64,000 nucleotides of DNA from Heliophilum fasciatum (GTDB lineage: Bacteria > Bacillota > Desulfitobacteriia > Heliobacteriales > Heliobacteriaceae). The notes beneath the pieces are model-generated. The model was given only the letters and a program-made list of their open reading frames with translations, ran no database searches and was not told the DNA's origin. Of this stretch, positions 33,049 to 41,938 are shown piece by piece. Where the stretch lies: the NCBI RefSeq assembly GCF_004341395.1, contig NZ_SLXT01000005.1, positions 1-64,000 on the forward strand. Direction: 5' to 3'. The position numbers were made by a program, and so were the translations under genes. The number at the start of each line of letters is the position of its first letter. Position 1 is the stretch's first letter.

Positions 33049-33624
33049 ATGGAACAGTCACAAATCTTGGAGATTTTTCGCAAAAGCAATGCTTTGCTGG
33101 AGGGGCATTTTCGCTTGACTTCCGGGCGGCACAGCAACCGCTATGTGCAGTGTGCGCAAGTGCTGCAGTATCCGCAGTATACGGAAGTGCTGGCTGCGCA
33201 CTTGGCGGAAAAAGTGCGTAGCGCTGTTGGGGTGCCTGATGTGGTCATCGGTCCGGCCATGGGCGGGATCTTGGTGGCTTTTGAAGTGGGCCGCGCATTA
33301 GGGGTGCGCTCTTTGTTTGCGGAACGGGAAAACGGTGCGATGACGCTGCGTCGCAGTTTTGCGATTCAGCCCGGTGAAAAGGTGCTGGTTTGCGAGGATG
33401 TGGTCACCACGGGCGGTTCGGTCCGGGAAGTGATCGAAGTGGTCAAGCAAGCCGGCGGGGTGCTGCAAGGGGTTGTATCTCTGGTCGACCGCTCGAATGG
33501 AACGGTGGATTTTGGAGTGCCTTTTTGGGCGGCCATGACGATGGAAGTGGTTTCGTGGGAACCGGAAGTTTGTCCGCTTTGTGCGGAAGGAACGCCGGCA
33601 ATCAAGCCGGGCAGCCGTACGTAA
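33049..33624 (+). CDS. pyrE: Orotate phosphoribosyltransferase PyrE
   Basis: PyrE joins orotate to PRPP to give OMP, the substrate of the neighbouring PyrF. The 191-residue protein has GHFRLTSGRHSNRYVQC (substrate region), DVVIGPAMGGILVAFEVGRAL, the flexible-loop RRSF region and the PRPP-binding signature VLVCEDVVTTGGSVREV. A cysteine-containing end (CPLCAEGTPAIKPGSRT) is typical of Firmicutes and actinobacterial PyrE proteins. The ATG at 33049 lies 40 bases past pyrF. Confidence 0.93.
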   Translation: MEQSQILEIFRKSNALLEGHFRLTSGRHSNRYVQCAQVLQYPQYTEVLAAHLAEKVRSAVGVPDVVIGPAMGGILVAFEVGRALGVRSLFAERENGAMTLRRSFAIQPGEKVLVCEDVVTTGGSVREVIEVVKQAGGVLQGVVSLVDRSNGTVDFGVPFWAAMTMEVVSWEPEVCPLCAEGTPAIKPGSRT

Positions 33625-33639
33625 GGTGGCGATGAGTGC

Positions 33640-34197
33640 ATGAAGTTGTCCCTGAGAATGTTGAGACCGGCGCAGCGCGTTGATGCGGTGCCGCAAGTGG
33701 ATGTGGAGGCCTTGTTGGCCCACGGTGTCAACGGTGTGATTCTGGATCTGGATAATACGCTGACCGAGTGGAATCAGCACGCCTTGTGTCCGAAGATTGC
33801 GTCGTGGCTGGCGGTCTTGCAGTCGCGGGGGATCAAGGTCTGTATTGTCTCGAACAATAAGGAAAAGCGGGTCAAGCCTTTTGCCGTAGGCTGTCAAGTG
33901 CCCTATATTTCCGGAGCGCGCAAACCGCGGCGCAAAGGTTTTTTGCGGGCTATGCATCTGATGGGGACGACGCCGGAGACGACGGCCGTCATCGGCGATC
34001 AAGTCTTTACTGATGTGCTTGGTGGCAATCGTCTGCGGATGCATACGATTTTGGTCAATCCGATCAGCCGCAAAGAGTTTCTCGGTACGCGGCTGGTCCG
34101 GCGGCTGGAAGGTTGGGTGCTTCGTGAGCGCCGTCCGCTACGCTTGCGTAAGCGGTTGTTTCGCCGTAATCAAGAGGGAGGATCGGCATCGCGCTGA
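33640..34197 (+). CDS. yqeG: YqeG family HAD-IIIA phosphatase
   Basis: This 185-residue protein has HAD motif I in GVILDLDNTLTEWN (about 35-48), motif II in VCIVSNN, and motif IV in AVIGDQVFTDVLGGNR. This matches the YqeG/phosphatidylglycerophosphatase-like family of Firmicutes. Relatives dephosphorylate phosphatidylglycerophosphate in plants and yeast (GEP4), but the bacterial substrate is not settled. It lies between pyrE and aroE and the C-terminus is arginine-rich. Confidence 0.85.
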   Translation: MKLSLRMLRPAQRVDAVPQVDVEALLAHGVNGVILDLDNTLTEWNQHALCPKIASWLAVLQSRGIKVCIVSNNKEKRVKPFAVGCQVPYISGARKPRRKGFLRAMHLMGTTPETTAVIGDQVFTDVLGGNRLRMHTILVNPISRKEFLGTRLVRRLEGWVLRERRPLRLRKRLFRRNQEGGSASR

Positions 34198-34250
34198 TCC
34201 TCTTTTCTTGATCTGTAAAGTAGGATGGAAGAAAGGTAGGAGCGCAAAGG

Positions 34251-35129
34251 ATGATCAAATCAGGTTCGGCCATTGACGGCCATACGGCGTGGGTAGCATT
34301 GCTCGGGAACCCGGTAGGCCATTCCTTTTCGCCGGCTATGCATAATGCGGCCTTTCAAGCGGCAGGGCTGAATTGGGCTTACGGTGCATACCGGGTGGAA
34401 GCGGATCGGCTTGGTGAGGCGGTACGGGGATTGGCAGCGCTGGGATTCCGGGGAGCCAATGTGACGGTGCCGCACAAGCGGGCGGTGCTGGATGTTCTCG
34501 ATCAAATTGATGAGCGGGCTGCCCGGATTGGGGCGGTCAATACGATCGTCTTTGATGAGGCAGGACGGGCAACCGGTTATAACACGGACAGTGATGGTTT
34601 TATTCGTGGATTGCAGGCGGACGGGATTGATGTGGCCGGCCGTTCCATCCTTTTGCTTGGTGCCGGTGGTGGGGCGCGGGCGGTAGCCTTCGCCCTGATC
34701 GACGAGGGTGTGCGGCAATTGACGATCGTCAATCGCTCCCGGGAAGCGGCTGAAGGGTTGATGGCCGAACTGCAGGCAGCTTGCACAGACAAGCTCGATA
34801 TGCAAGTGATCAATTGGGACCCGGCAGCCTTGCGAGCGGCTGCGGCTGAAGCGGCCATCGTGATCAACGCTACATCGTTAGGGATGAGTACGCAGGGCCT
34901 CCAAACACCCTATCCGATCGATCCGGCGTTATGGCTTTGTCCGGGCTTGTTTGTGGCTGATCTGGTTTACCAACCGCGGGAGACGGTGTTGCTGGCAGCC
35001 GGTCGAGCAATGGGTTGTCGGGGGCAAAACGGACTGGCTATGCTGTTGTATCAGGGGGTAGCCGCTTGGGAGCGATGGACCGGCTGTCCGGCACCGGTCG
35101 ATGTGATGCAGCGGGCGTTGCCGTTTTGA
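34251..35129 (+). CDS. aroE: Shikimate dehydrogenase AroE
   Basis: AroE reduces 3-dehydroshikimate to shikimate with NADPH. The 292-residue protein has the substrate-binding GNPVGHSFSPAMHNAAF, the catalytic NVTVPHK, NTDSDG, the nucleotide-binding GAGGGARAVAFAL with NRSRE after it, and the closing region LVYQPRET. The ATG at 34251 follows AGGTAGGAG. It begins the aro run aroE-aroC-aroK-aroB. Confidence 0.93.
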   Translation: MIKSGSAIDGHTAWVALLGNPVGHSFSPAMHNAAFQAAGLNWAYGAYRVEADRLGEAVRGLAALGFRGANVTVPHKRAVLDVLDQIDERAARIGAVNTIVFDEAGRATGYNTDSDGFIRGLQADGIDVAGRSILLLGAGGGARAVAFALIDEGVRQLTIVNRSREAAEGLMAELQAACTDKLDMQVINWDPAALRAAAAEAAIVINATSLGMSTQGLQTPYPIDPALWLCPGLFVADLVYQPRETVLLAAGRAMGCRGQNGLAMLLYQGVAAWERWTGCPAPVDVMQRALPF

Positions 35130-35177
35130 CGGTAGGCAGTCGAAAGTTGATGCGTATAGAAGAGAGAGGCGAGCAGG

Positions 35178-36368
35178 ATGGCAGGATTACGAATGCTAAC
35201 AGCTGGAGAGTCCCATGGACCGGCCCTGACAGCGATTGTCGATGGGATGCCGGCGGGAGTACCGCTGGAAGTGGAGCAAATTGATGCGCAACTGGCGCGG
35301 CGACAAAAGGGTCATGGGCGGGGCGGTCGCATGGCGATTGAGCAGGACCAGGCGGTGATCCAGTCCGGTGTGCGCGGCGGTTTGACGCTGGGCAGTCCGA
35401 TTACGCTGCAAGTGTATAATCGCGATTGGGCCAACTGGTCCACCGTGATGGCCGCCGGTACGGAAGCGGCCCTTGATGAGCGCCGCGTGGAACGGCCCCG
35501 TCCCGGTCATGCTGATTTGCCGGGAGCCGTGAAATATGGTCACCGGGACATGCGCAACATTCTGGAGCGTTCCAGTGCCCGGGAAACGGCAGTGCGTGTG
35601 GCCGCCGGCACGGTGGGACGGGCGCTGCTTCAGGCTTTGGGTATAGATGTAGTTTCCCATGTGCTGGCCATCGGTGATGTGGGCGATGTTGATCGTGACC
35701 AGGCGGCAGCGCTGCGTTCGCCGGCGGCCTGGCAAGCGTTGGCGGCGCAGGCGGAACATTCACCGGTACGCTGTGCTGATCCGGCGCTGGGTGCAGCGAT
35801 GGTGGCCCGTATTGATCAAGCCAAAGCTGCCGGTGACAGTCTCGGCGGCGTGATCGAACTGGCCGTTACCGGTGTGCCGATGGGTCTAGGCAGTCATGTG
35901 CAAGCCGATCGCCGCTTAGACAGCCGAATCGCCGGCGCGATGATGTCGATCCAAGCGATCAAGGGTGTGGAAGTCGGCTTGGGCTTTTCAGCAGCGGTGC
36001 GGCCCGGTTCGCTGGTTCATGATGAGATTATCTATGATCCGGTTTATGGCTACGGACACTGCACGAATCGGGCGGGCGGCATGGAAGGCGGGATCAGCAA
36101 CGGCGAAACGCTGGTGGTGCGGATTGCCATGAAGCCGATTCCGACGCTTTATACTCCTTTAAAGACGGTCCATATTGGCTCCCGGGAAGTGCAGTCGGCT
36201 TCGGTGGAACGGTCCGATGTTTGTGCTGTGCCGGCGGCGGCTGTTGTCGCGGAAGCGGTGCTGGCCTGGACGGTGGCCCAGGTATTGCTGGAAACTACCG
36301 GCGGTGACCAGATGGCGCAAGTACAAGCACGTGTTGCCGCGCTGCGACAAGCTTCGGTGGATTTTTAG
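35178..36368 (+). CDS. aroC: Chorismate synthase AroC
   Basis: AroC converts EPSP to chorismate with reduced FMN. The 396-residue protein contains the family signatures GESHGPALTAIVDGMPAG near the start, RRQKGHGRGGRM, HADLPGAVKYGHRDMRNILERSSARETA, and NRAGGMEGGISNGE near the end. It lies between aroE and aroK. The stop is 16 bases before the aroK start. Confidence 0.95.
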   Translation: MAGLRMLTAGESHGPALTAIVDGMPAGVPLEVEQIDAQLARRQKGHGRGGRMAIEQDQAVIQSGVRGGLTLGSPITLQVYNRDWANWSTVMAAGTEAALDERRVERPRPGHADLPGAVKYGHRDMRNILERSSARETAVRVAAGTVGRALLQALGIDVVSHVLAIGDVGDVDRDQAAALRSPAAWQALAAQAEHSPVRCADPALGAAMVARIDQAKAAGDSLGGVIELAVTGVPMGLGSHVQADRRLDSRIAGAMMSIQAIKGVEVGLGFSAAVRPGSLVHDEIIYDPVYGYGHCTNRAGGMEGGISNGETLVVRIAMKPIPTLYTPLKTVHIGSREVQSASVERSDVCAVPAAAVVAEAVLAWTVAQVLLETTGGDQMAQVQARVAALRQASVDF

Positions 36369-36384
36369 GAAAGAAGGTTCCGCC

Positions 36385-37101
36385 ATGCAAGAGCGGCTGA
36401 ACATACAAGAGCGACCGGATATACAAGAGCGGCTGGACATACAAGAGCAACCGGGCGTACAAGAGCAACTGGACACACAAGAGCGACCGGATATGCAAGA
36501 GCAGCCGGAACTTCAAAAACAGCAGGAATGTTCGTCGGGCAATGTGGTTTTGATCGGCTTTATGGGAACCGGCAAGTCCTCCGTAGGGCGACGCTTGGCG
36601 GCACGTCTTGGTTTTCGCTATCTTGATACGGATCAGGAGATTGAACGGGTTACGGGCATGTCGATTGTTGAGATTTTTACGCATCATGGTGAAGCGCGGT
36701 TCCGAGCCGAAGAGCATGAAATGGCCAAGACGCTTGGTGCGTTGCGCGGTCAGGTGGTCGCCACCGGTGGCGGAATCGTCCTCAATCCCGATAATTTGAC
36801 GGTCCTTCGTGAGCAGGGTTTGATCATTGCGTTGACGGCTCGTCCGGACGTGGTCTGGCAGCGTGTCGCCCACCGGACCCATCGCCCGCTGATCAATCAG
36901 TCAATCACTGTCGAGGAGATTGCGGCCATGATGGAACGCCGGATGCCCTATTATCAGTCGGCCGATGTGACCATCGACACATCGGACAAGACAGTACGGG
37001 AAATTGTCGATCAATTAGTCGACTATCTGCGCCGGCGCGAAGCCGAACGGGGCGAACGATGGCTGATCTGCCAAACACTGGCGGTAGAAAAGGGAGGCTG
37101 A
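36385..37101 (+). CDS. aroK: Shikimate kinase AroK with a repetitive N-terminal tail
   Basis: AroK phosphorylates shikimate. The 238-residue protein begins with about 45 residues of six-residue repeats rich in glutamine, glutamate and arginine (such as PDIQER and LDIQEQ). The kinase follows: Walker A GFMGTGKSSVGRRLA (about 56), DTDQEIERVTG, the RFRAEEHE helix, GGGIVLNPDN, and RTHRPL. Shikimate kinases are normally about 165-175 residues, so the tail is additional. The ATG at 36385 is preceded by AAGAAGG; the open frame extends upstream only as a shadow of aroC. Confidence 0.92.
   Translation: MQERLNIQERPDIQERLDIQEQPGVQEQLDTQERPDMQEQPELQKQQECSSGNVVLIGFMGTGKSSVGRRLAARLGFRYLDTDQEIERVTGMSIVEIFTHHGEARFRAEEHEMAKTLGALRGQVVATGGGIVLNPDNLTVLREQGLIIALTARPDVVWQRVAHRTHRPLINQSITVEEIAAMMERRMPYYQSADVTIDTSDKTVREIVDQLVDYLRRREAERGERWLICQTLAVEKGG
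36388..36513 (+). repeat. 18-base imperfect tandem repeat at the start of aroK
   Basis: Seven imperfect 18-base units (first CAAGAGCGGCTGAACATA) encode six-residue units of the form QER-[LP]-[ND]-I. They differ mostly at one to four bases, indicating slippage followed by drift. Confidence 0.85.
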
Positions 37102-37106
37102 AGTAG

Positions 37107-38210
37107 TTGGGGTCTGTTCATGAGGTCATCGTCGACTTGGGCGAACGCTCCTATCCGATTCGTATCGGCTCCGGTGTGCTGGCCGAGGTGGGGACTTGGT
37201 TAGCCCGGCAACCAGGGGCGCCGCAGGTCCTGATCGTCACGAACGAAGCTGTCAACAGCCGCTGGGGTGAGGCGCTGCGCTCCTCCATCAAGGCCGCTGG
37301 GTTGGCTGTGGAAACGGTAGCGATCGCCGATGGGGAAGAACATAAAAACTTAGCTACGTTGTCGATGCTCTATGACCGGGCCATCGCCATGCGCCTGGAG
37401 CGGTCGGCAACAGTGTTGGCTTTGGGCGGTGGAATCGTCGGTGATGTGGCCGGTTTTTTTGCGGCTACCTATATGCGCGGCACGGGGTTTGTGCAAGTGC
37501 CGACCACGTTGCTGGCCCAAGTCGATTCCAGTGTAGGCGGCAAGACGGCCGTTAACCATCAGGCCGGCAAGAATTTGATCGGTGCTTTTTATCAACCGCA
37601 GGCTGTGTTTATTGATACCGATACCTTGTCCACGTTGCCGAAGCGTGAAGTAGCGGCAGGGTATGCCGAGGTCGTCAAAACGGCGATGCTTGGTGATGCG
37701 GAGTTGTTTCAGCTGTTGGAGAGGGATCAGGAAAAGCTGTTGGCCCTTGATCCGGCGGTAGTGGCTACGGTGGTGGCACGGTGCTGCGCCGTCAAGGCTC
37801 GTGTGGTCGGTGCTGATGAGCGGGAACGAGGTTTGCGGGCGTTACTGAACTTGGGCCATACCTTTGGCCATGCGGTGGAGGCCTTAACGGAGTACCGGCG
37901 GTACAAGCACGGTGAAGCGGTGGCGATCGGGTTGGTGGCGGCCTGTCGCTTGGCGGAGACAGTGCTGGGCCTAAACCGGGCGGTGACGGAGCGGGTGACC
38001 TTGTTATTGACGGCGGCCGGCCTGCCTGTTAGTTTTCCATGTTTTGCACGGTCAGCGTGGTCAGGGGCGCTGCAACTCGATAAGAAAGTGGCCCACGGTA
38101 ACGTGCTTTTTGTCTTGGTGCGGGCCATCGGTGATTGTGTGCTTTCCCGTCAGATTCCGCTGGAAAATGCCATCGATGTGATCATGGAGTTGCAGGAAAA
38201 GTCCTCTTAA
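37107..38210 (+). CDS. aroB: 3-dehydroquinate synthase AroB
   Basis: AroB cyclises DAHP to 3-dehydroquinate using NAD and a divalent metal. The 367-residue protein has DGEEHKN (NAD region), GGGIVGDVAGFFAATYMRG, PTTLLAQVDSSVGGKTAVNH, GKNLIGAFYQP, the metal ligands in EVVKTAML and LGHTFGHAVE, and HGEAVAIG. The start is TTG at 37107, nine bases after GGGAGG. It ends the aro run and is followed by two terminators. Confidence 0.94.
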   Translation: MGSVHEVIVDLGERSYPIRIGSGVLAEVGTWLARQPGAPQVLIVTNEAVNSRWGEALRSSIKAAGLAVETVAIADGEEHKNLATLSMLYDRAIAMRLERSATVLALGGGIVGDVAGFFAATYMRGTGFVQVPTTLLAQVDSSVGGKTAVNHQAGKNLIGAFYQPQAVFIDTDTLSTLPKREVAAGYAEVVKTAMLGDAELFQLLERDQEKLLALDPAVVATVVARCCAVKARVVGADERERGLRALLNLGHTFGHAVEALTEYRRYKHGEAVAIGLVAACRLAETVLGLNRAVTERVTLLLTAAGLPVSFPCFARSAWSGALQLDKKVAHGNVLFVLVRAIGDCVLSRQIPLENAIDVIMELQEKSS

Positions 38211-38248
38211 GGTTAATCAAAGGGTTTTTTCAAATTTTTTACTAAACG

Positions 38249-38311
38249 AAAGAGGAAAAGCCTCTTCTTTGTCGAAAAGCTTTCTCATCAAAATGGATGG
38301 GAAAGCTTTTT
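38249..38311 (+). terminator. Two tandem terminators after aroB
   Basis: First hairpin: AAGAGG/CCTCTT (38250-38266) followed by CTTTG. Second and stronger: AAAAGCTTTCTCATC (38275-38289) with GATGGGAAAGCTTTTT (38296-38311). They separate the aro run from the third filament locus. Confidence 0.75.
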
Positions 38312-38343
38312 GTGTTATTTTTTAGGGGAAAGGCGGCGTTGCG

Positions 38344-39804
38344 ATGTTCATTTCTCAGCAAGACCAAGATGCTCATGTGCGGGAAGCGCAGTTGATGTAC
38401 GGATCGCCTCAGCGTAGCAAGGCGGGGCAGATGATGACGGTGCTGGAACTGGATCGCCCGAGCGGAGCGCAGGATGCACCGGTATCGCGGATGATGGTAG
38501 CGATTTTTCTGCAAGCGCTGCAGGAGCGGGCCAGTGATGTTCATATCGAAGCACTGGAAAAAAGTGTGCGGGTGCGTTTGCGCATTGACGGGTTGATGCA
38601 TGAAGTGGCGACGCTGCCTTTGGAATCCCATGGTCCTTTGATGTCACGGTTGAAAGTGCTGGGGAAAATGGACATTGCCGAAAAACGGTTACCTCAGGAC
38701 GGGCGATTTTTTCTCAAACGGGGGAATTGCACGATGGATGTGCGGGTCGCCACCATGCCGGCGTTGTTCGGAGAGAAAGCGGTTTGCCGCATCTTGGATA
38801 AGGATTGTGCCCGCTTTTCTCTGGACGGCTTGGGTTTTACGGAGCGTTCGCTCGAGGTGTATTCGTCGATGATCCGGCAGCCTCATGGCTTGGTGTTGAT
38901 TACGGGGCCGACGGGATCGGGCAAATCGACAACGCTCTATGCCACGATGCAGGCAGTGCAGGGACCGGAGAAAAATGTCGTCACGATTGAAGATCCCATT
39001 GAGTATGTGTTGGAAGGCATCACGCAAATGCAGATCAATCCTAAGGCGGGGCTGACTTTTGCCAATGGGCTGCGCTCGCTGGTGCGGCAAGATCCGGATA
39101 TCATCATGGTCGGTGAGATCCGTGATGCGGAGACGGCTGAGATTGCCGTGCGGGCAGCGACGACGGGGCATTTGGTTTTTTCTACGTTGCATACGAATGA
39201 TGCGCTGGGTGCGATTGGGCGCTTGGGTGATATGGGCATTCCGCTGTACTTGCTGGCTTCGGCGCTGGTTGGTGTGGTGAGTCAGCGTTTGGTGCGCCAG
39301 ATTTGTCCGCATTGCAAAATGGCTTATTGTCCGGCGCCTTTGGAAGTGGATCGCTTGCTATTGGGTGTCTCGCCGGAAGAAGAAATCCGCCTTTATCGTG
39401 GTGCGGGCTGTGCGCTGTGCCGTGAACGGGGCTATCTAGGACGGGTCGCGGTGACGGAGGTCGTGGCGATCAATGGCAAAATGCGGCGGATGATCGCCGA
39501 GCATGCCGATATGTATCAGCTTTTTCAACAAGCCCGTAGGGATGGTATGGTGACGCTTTATGAAGACGGCCTGCGAAAAGTGCGGGAAGGCTGGACGACG
39601 CTTCAGGAGATCATGCGGGTCGTTTTCTGTGAGGAGACGGAGTGGCAGATCAAAGATGGGGAAACAAAGCTGATGGGCCATGAGCGGTTCGCCGGTGGTG
39701 AGGCGGCCGGACAAAACCAGTTCGCCGGCGGTGAGGTGGCCGGGCAAAACCGGTTCGTCGGCAGTGAGGTGGCCGGGCAAAACCGGTTTGCGGCGGGGAG
39801 TTAG
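38344..39804 (+). CDS. GspE/ComGA-like assembly ATPase (short form)
   Basis: This 486-residue ATPase lacks the MshEN N-terminal region of PilB and resembles ComGA and minimal GspE proteins. Motifs are RASDVHIEALEKSVRVRLRIDG, Walker A GPTGSGKSTT (about 188), Asp box TIEDPIEYV, Walker B IIMVGEIRDAET (about 257), TLHTNDALGA, and zinc cysteines CPHC and CALC. The last 40 residues are an 11-residue repeat (RFVGSEVAGQN type). It leads the third filament locus and is followed 40 bases later by the platform gene. Confidence 0.88.
   Translation: MFISQQDQDAHVREAQLMYGSPQRSKAGQMMTVLELDRPSGAQDAPVSRMMVAIFLQALQERASDVHIEALEKSVRVRLRIDGLMHEVATLPLESHGPLMSRLKVLGKMDIAEKRLPQDGRFFLKRGNCTMDVRVATMPALFGEKAVCRILDKDCARFSLDGLGFTERSLEVYSSMIRQPHGLVLITGPTGSGKSTTLYATMQAVQGPEKNVVTIEDPIEYVLEGITQMQINPKAGLTFANGLRSLVRQDPDIIMVGEIRDAETAEIAVRAATTGHLVFSTLHTNDALGAIGRLGDMGIPLYLLASALVGVVSQRLVRQICPHCKMAYCPAPLEVDRLLLGVSPEEEIRLYRGAGCALCRERGYLGRVAVTEVVAINGKMRRMIAEHADMYQLFQQARRDGMVTLYEDGLRKVREGWTTLQEIMRVVFCEETEWQIKDGETKLMGHERFAGGEAAGQNQFAGGEVAGQNRFVGSEVAGQNRFAAGS
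39685..39795 (+). repeat. 33-base tandem repeat at the end of the GspE-like gene
   Basis: Three units of 33 bases (starting 39685, 39718, 39751) plus a partial fourth encode RFAGGEAAGQN-type segments. Units two and three are nearly identical. Confidence 0.9.
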
Positions 39805-39844
39805 GGGGCTAAGGGTAGCAGCATGATTGATGGAGGGAGTGTGG

Positions 39845-41146
39845 GTGCGTTTTCGTTATCGCGGTCGTAACCGGGCCGGTGCACTGCAAGTGGGGTCGAT
39901 TGATGAAGAATCAACGCGCGCGGCCGTCCTAGCGCTAGCAGAACAGCAGATCTGGGTGATTGCGCTGGAAGAAGAGCGCGAAGAGGGCTGTGAAGAGGGC
40001 TGTGAAGAGGGGCACGAAGGGGACCGCGAAGAGGGGCGTGAAAAAGGGCGCAACGAAGGGAAGAAGCTTTCACCGGGAACGGTGCTGCGTCGCTTGCGGC
40101 GAAGGCAAAGGGTTACGTCTGTGGAACTGGCGCATTTTTGTGAGCAGTTAGCAACGTTGTTGGCAGCGGGCGTAGCGCTTTTTCAGGCTTTGCGGATCAT
40201 CAGTGAGCAAGTCAACGGATCGGTCTTACGTGAGGTGCTGGCTCAGGTAGCCCATCGCTTGGAAGGAGGTGTAAGCCTGCGTGATGCGTTGGCTGAATAT
40301 CCGCGGATTTTCCCGGCGTTGATGATTCACATGGTGGAAGCCGGTGAATTGGGCGGTGTCTTGGATCAGGTGCTGGCCCGTCTGGCCGAACATCTGCAAA
40401 AAGAAGAGGAAATCATCAAAAAGTTTACCACTGCTCTGATCTATCCCGGTCTTGTGTTGGCGGCTTCTGCGGTTGTTTTTGTTTTTACGTTGGTTGTTGT
40501 CTTGCCGTCTTTTGCCGGAATTCTTAAGGGATTGGGTGTGGAATTGCCGGCAGTGACGCGCGGCGCCATGGCGCTGGCGGAAGGGGTGGAAGCTTACGGT
40601 GTACCAGTGCTTTTGTTTGGTCTTGTTTTGGCCGGCGTTGGTTACCGGTATGTAGGGCCGGCAAGAATCGGGCGATTTTGGGATCAATTGCTGCTGCAGT
40701 TGCCGGTGGCCGGTGTGATCCTGCGTAAACTGACGGCGGCGCAGTTTTGCCGGACTATGGGGCTTTTGCTGCGCTGCGGGGTACCGCTTCTGCCATCGCT
40801 GGAACTAAGTACGCGCGGTGTGAGCAATGAGGTTATACGAACAGGCTTGGTGGAAGTGGGGCAAGATGTGCAGCGCGGCTGGGGGATGGCGGCACCGCTT
40901 CGCAATTCAGGGCTTTTTCCATCGATGGTCGTGGAGATGATCAGCATTGGCGAGGAATCGGGGGCACTGGATACGATGTTGATGCGTGTCGGTGATTACT
41001 ATGACAAGGAGGTGGGGGCGACGGCACAGCGCATCGGGGCGATGGCGGAACCGCTGTTATTGATGGTGATCAGCATGGTCGTGCTTTTTTTGGTGTTCTC
41101 GGTGTTGCTGCCCATATTCGAACTGATGGGGACGATGGCGGAGTGA
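39845..41146 (+). CDS. GspF/PilC/ComGB-like platform protein with an internal acidic repeat
   Basis: This 433-residue protein carries two T2SSF domains (FCEQLATLLAAGVALFQALRII at about 97, and FCRTMGLLLRCGVPLLPSLEL at about 300), each followed by the MVEAGELGG or MISIGEESG segment, and three membrane helices, the last at about 405-425. Between the N-terminal part and the first domain there is an insert of four-residue units (EEGC, EEGH, EEGR). GTG at 39845 follows GGAGGGAG; TTG 39827 lies ahead of that site. Confidence 0.86.
   Translation: MRFRYRGRNRAGALQVGSIDEESTRAAVLALAEQQIWVIALEEEREEGCEEGCEEGHEGDREEGREKGRNEGKKLSPGTVLRRLRRRQRVTSVELAHFCEQLATLLAAGVALFQALRIISEQVNGSVLREVLAQVAHRLEGGVSLRDALAEYPRIFPALMIHMVEAGELGGVLDQVLARLAEHLQKEEEIIKKFTTALIYPGLVLAASAVVFVFTLVVVLPSFAGILKGLGVELPAVTRGAMALAEGVEAYGVPVLLFGLVLAGVGYRYVGPARIGRFWDQLLLQLPVAGVILRKLTAAQFCRTMGLLLRCGVPLLPSLELSTRGVSNEVIRTGLVEVGQDVQRGWGMAAPLRNSGLFPSMVVEMISIGEESGALDTMLMRVGDYYDKEVGATAQRIGAMAEPLLLMVISMVVLFLVFSVLLPIFELMGTMAE
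39971..40065 (+). repeat. 12-base imperfect repeat inside the GspF-like gene
   Basis: About seven units of GAAGAGGGCTGT type encode EEG-[CHR] segments in a linker between domains. Unit spacing is a strict multiple of three, so the frame is kept. Confidence 0.8.
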
Positions 41147-41335
41147 TGGCGGGGGGGATGAGAAGGGTATGCTTTGGCCGAATGGACGGTGAGAGCATGG
41201 GAACAACAATGGGGAGTAGAATGGGGAGGTGGAATGAGGAGCGAAATGGGGTAGAGCTAAGTGGGGAGGCAGAATGGGGTACAGCAGAATGAGGTGACAG
41301 AAAGCAAAAACAAAAATGAAGAAGGGATGAGTGCT
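41147..41335 (+). repeat. Intergenic purine-rich imperfect repeats before the GspG-like gene
   Basis: This 189-base gap consists mainly of irregular copies of AATGGGGAGG and GAATGAGG-like units (for example at 41210-41236 and 41250-41295). No gene is supported, although the frame of the downstream gene stays open up to 41261. Confidence 0.55.
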
Positions 41336-41839
41336 TTGCGTAAAAAGTCAAAAAAGGGTCAAGAAGGGTTTTCGCTGATTGAAATTTTAATTGTCGTGGC
41401 TGTCATCGGTGTTTTGGCCGCCATGATCGTGCCCAGTGCCTTCAGTGCTGTGGACAAGGGGAAGGTGGCGACGCTGCTGTCTGATTACCGTGCTGTGAAA
41501 AGTGCGGTGCTTAACTACTACACTGATGTTGGTTCTTGGCCGGCTGAGTCGGCAGACGGAACCGGTTTGGTTGGAAAGCCCGCAACTTCTCCGGCCACTT
41601 GGAGCGGCCCCTATTTGGAGCGCTGGCCTACCAGTCCTTGGGAGAACGTGAGTTTTGAAATCAAAAAAATCACCACAGGGACGGCACCCAATACGGAAAC
41701 CAAATACATATTGGAAATCGATAAGGTACCTGCAGAGGTGGTCAATAAGATCTACGACGAGTTAGGCAGTGCTACCGTCACGAAGTCGGTCAGCGACGAA
41801 GTTGGCATGCAGTTGTTGTTGGCCAAAGTCAACGTATGA
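41336..41839 (+). CDS. Major pseudopilin, GspG/ComGC-like
   Basis: This 167-residue prepilin has a basic leader, QEG/FSLIEILIVVAVIGVLAAMIVP with a glutamate at +5, then LLSDYRAVKSAVLNYYTDVGSWPAE and the GPYLERWPTSPW region characteristic of GspG pseudopilins. The start is set at TTG 41336 because GAAGAAGGG directly abuts the ATG at 41327 but is nine bases from the TTG. ATG 41327 would add three residues. Confidence 0.82.
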   Translation: MRKKSKKGQEGFSLIEILIVVAVIGVLAAMIVPSAFSAVDKGKVATLLSDYRAVKSAVLNYYTDVGSWPAESADGTGLVGKPATSPATWSGPYLERWPTSPWENVSFEIKKITTGTAPNTETKYILEIDKVPAEVVNKIYDELGSATVTKSVSDEVGMQLLLAKVNV

Positions 41840-41938
41840 CCAAGCGGTTGGCCGTTGAAAGTTGGCCGATGAAAAGCGGGGCATAAGCGGATCATTTATG
41901 GAAGATGAAAAGGATCATAAAAAGGGAGCGGATACAGA

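Noticed and set aside
36175-36384. Longer aroK start inside aroC
   Set aside because: The extra 70 residues are an out-of-frame reading of aroC; the ribosome site at 36371-36377 supports ATG 36385.
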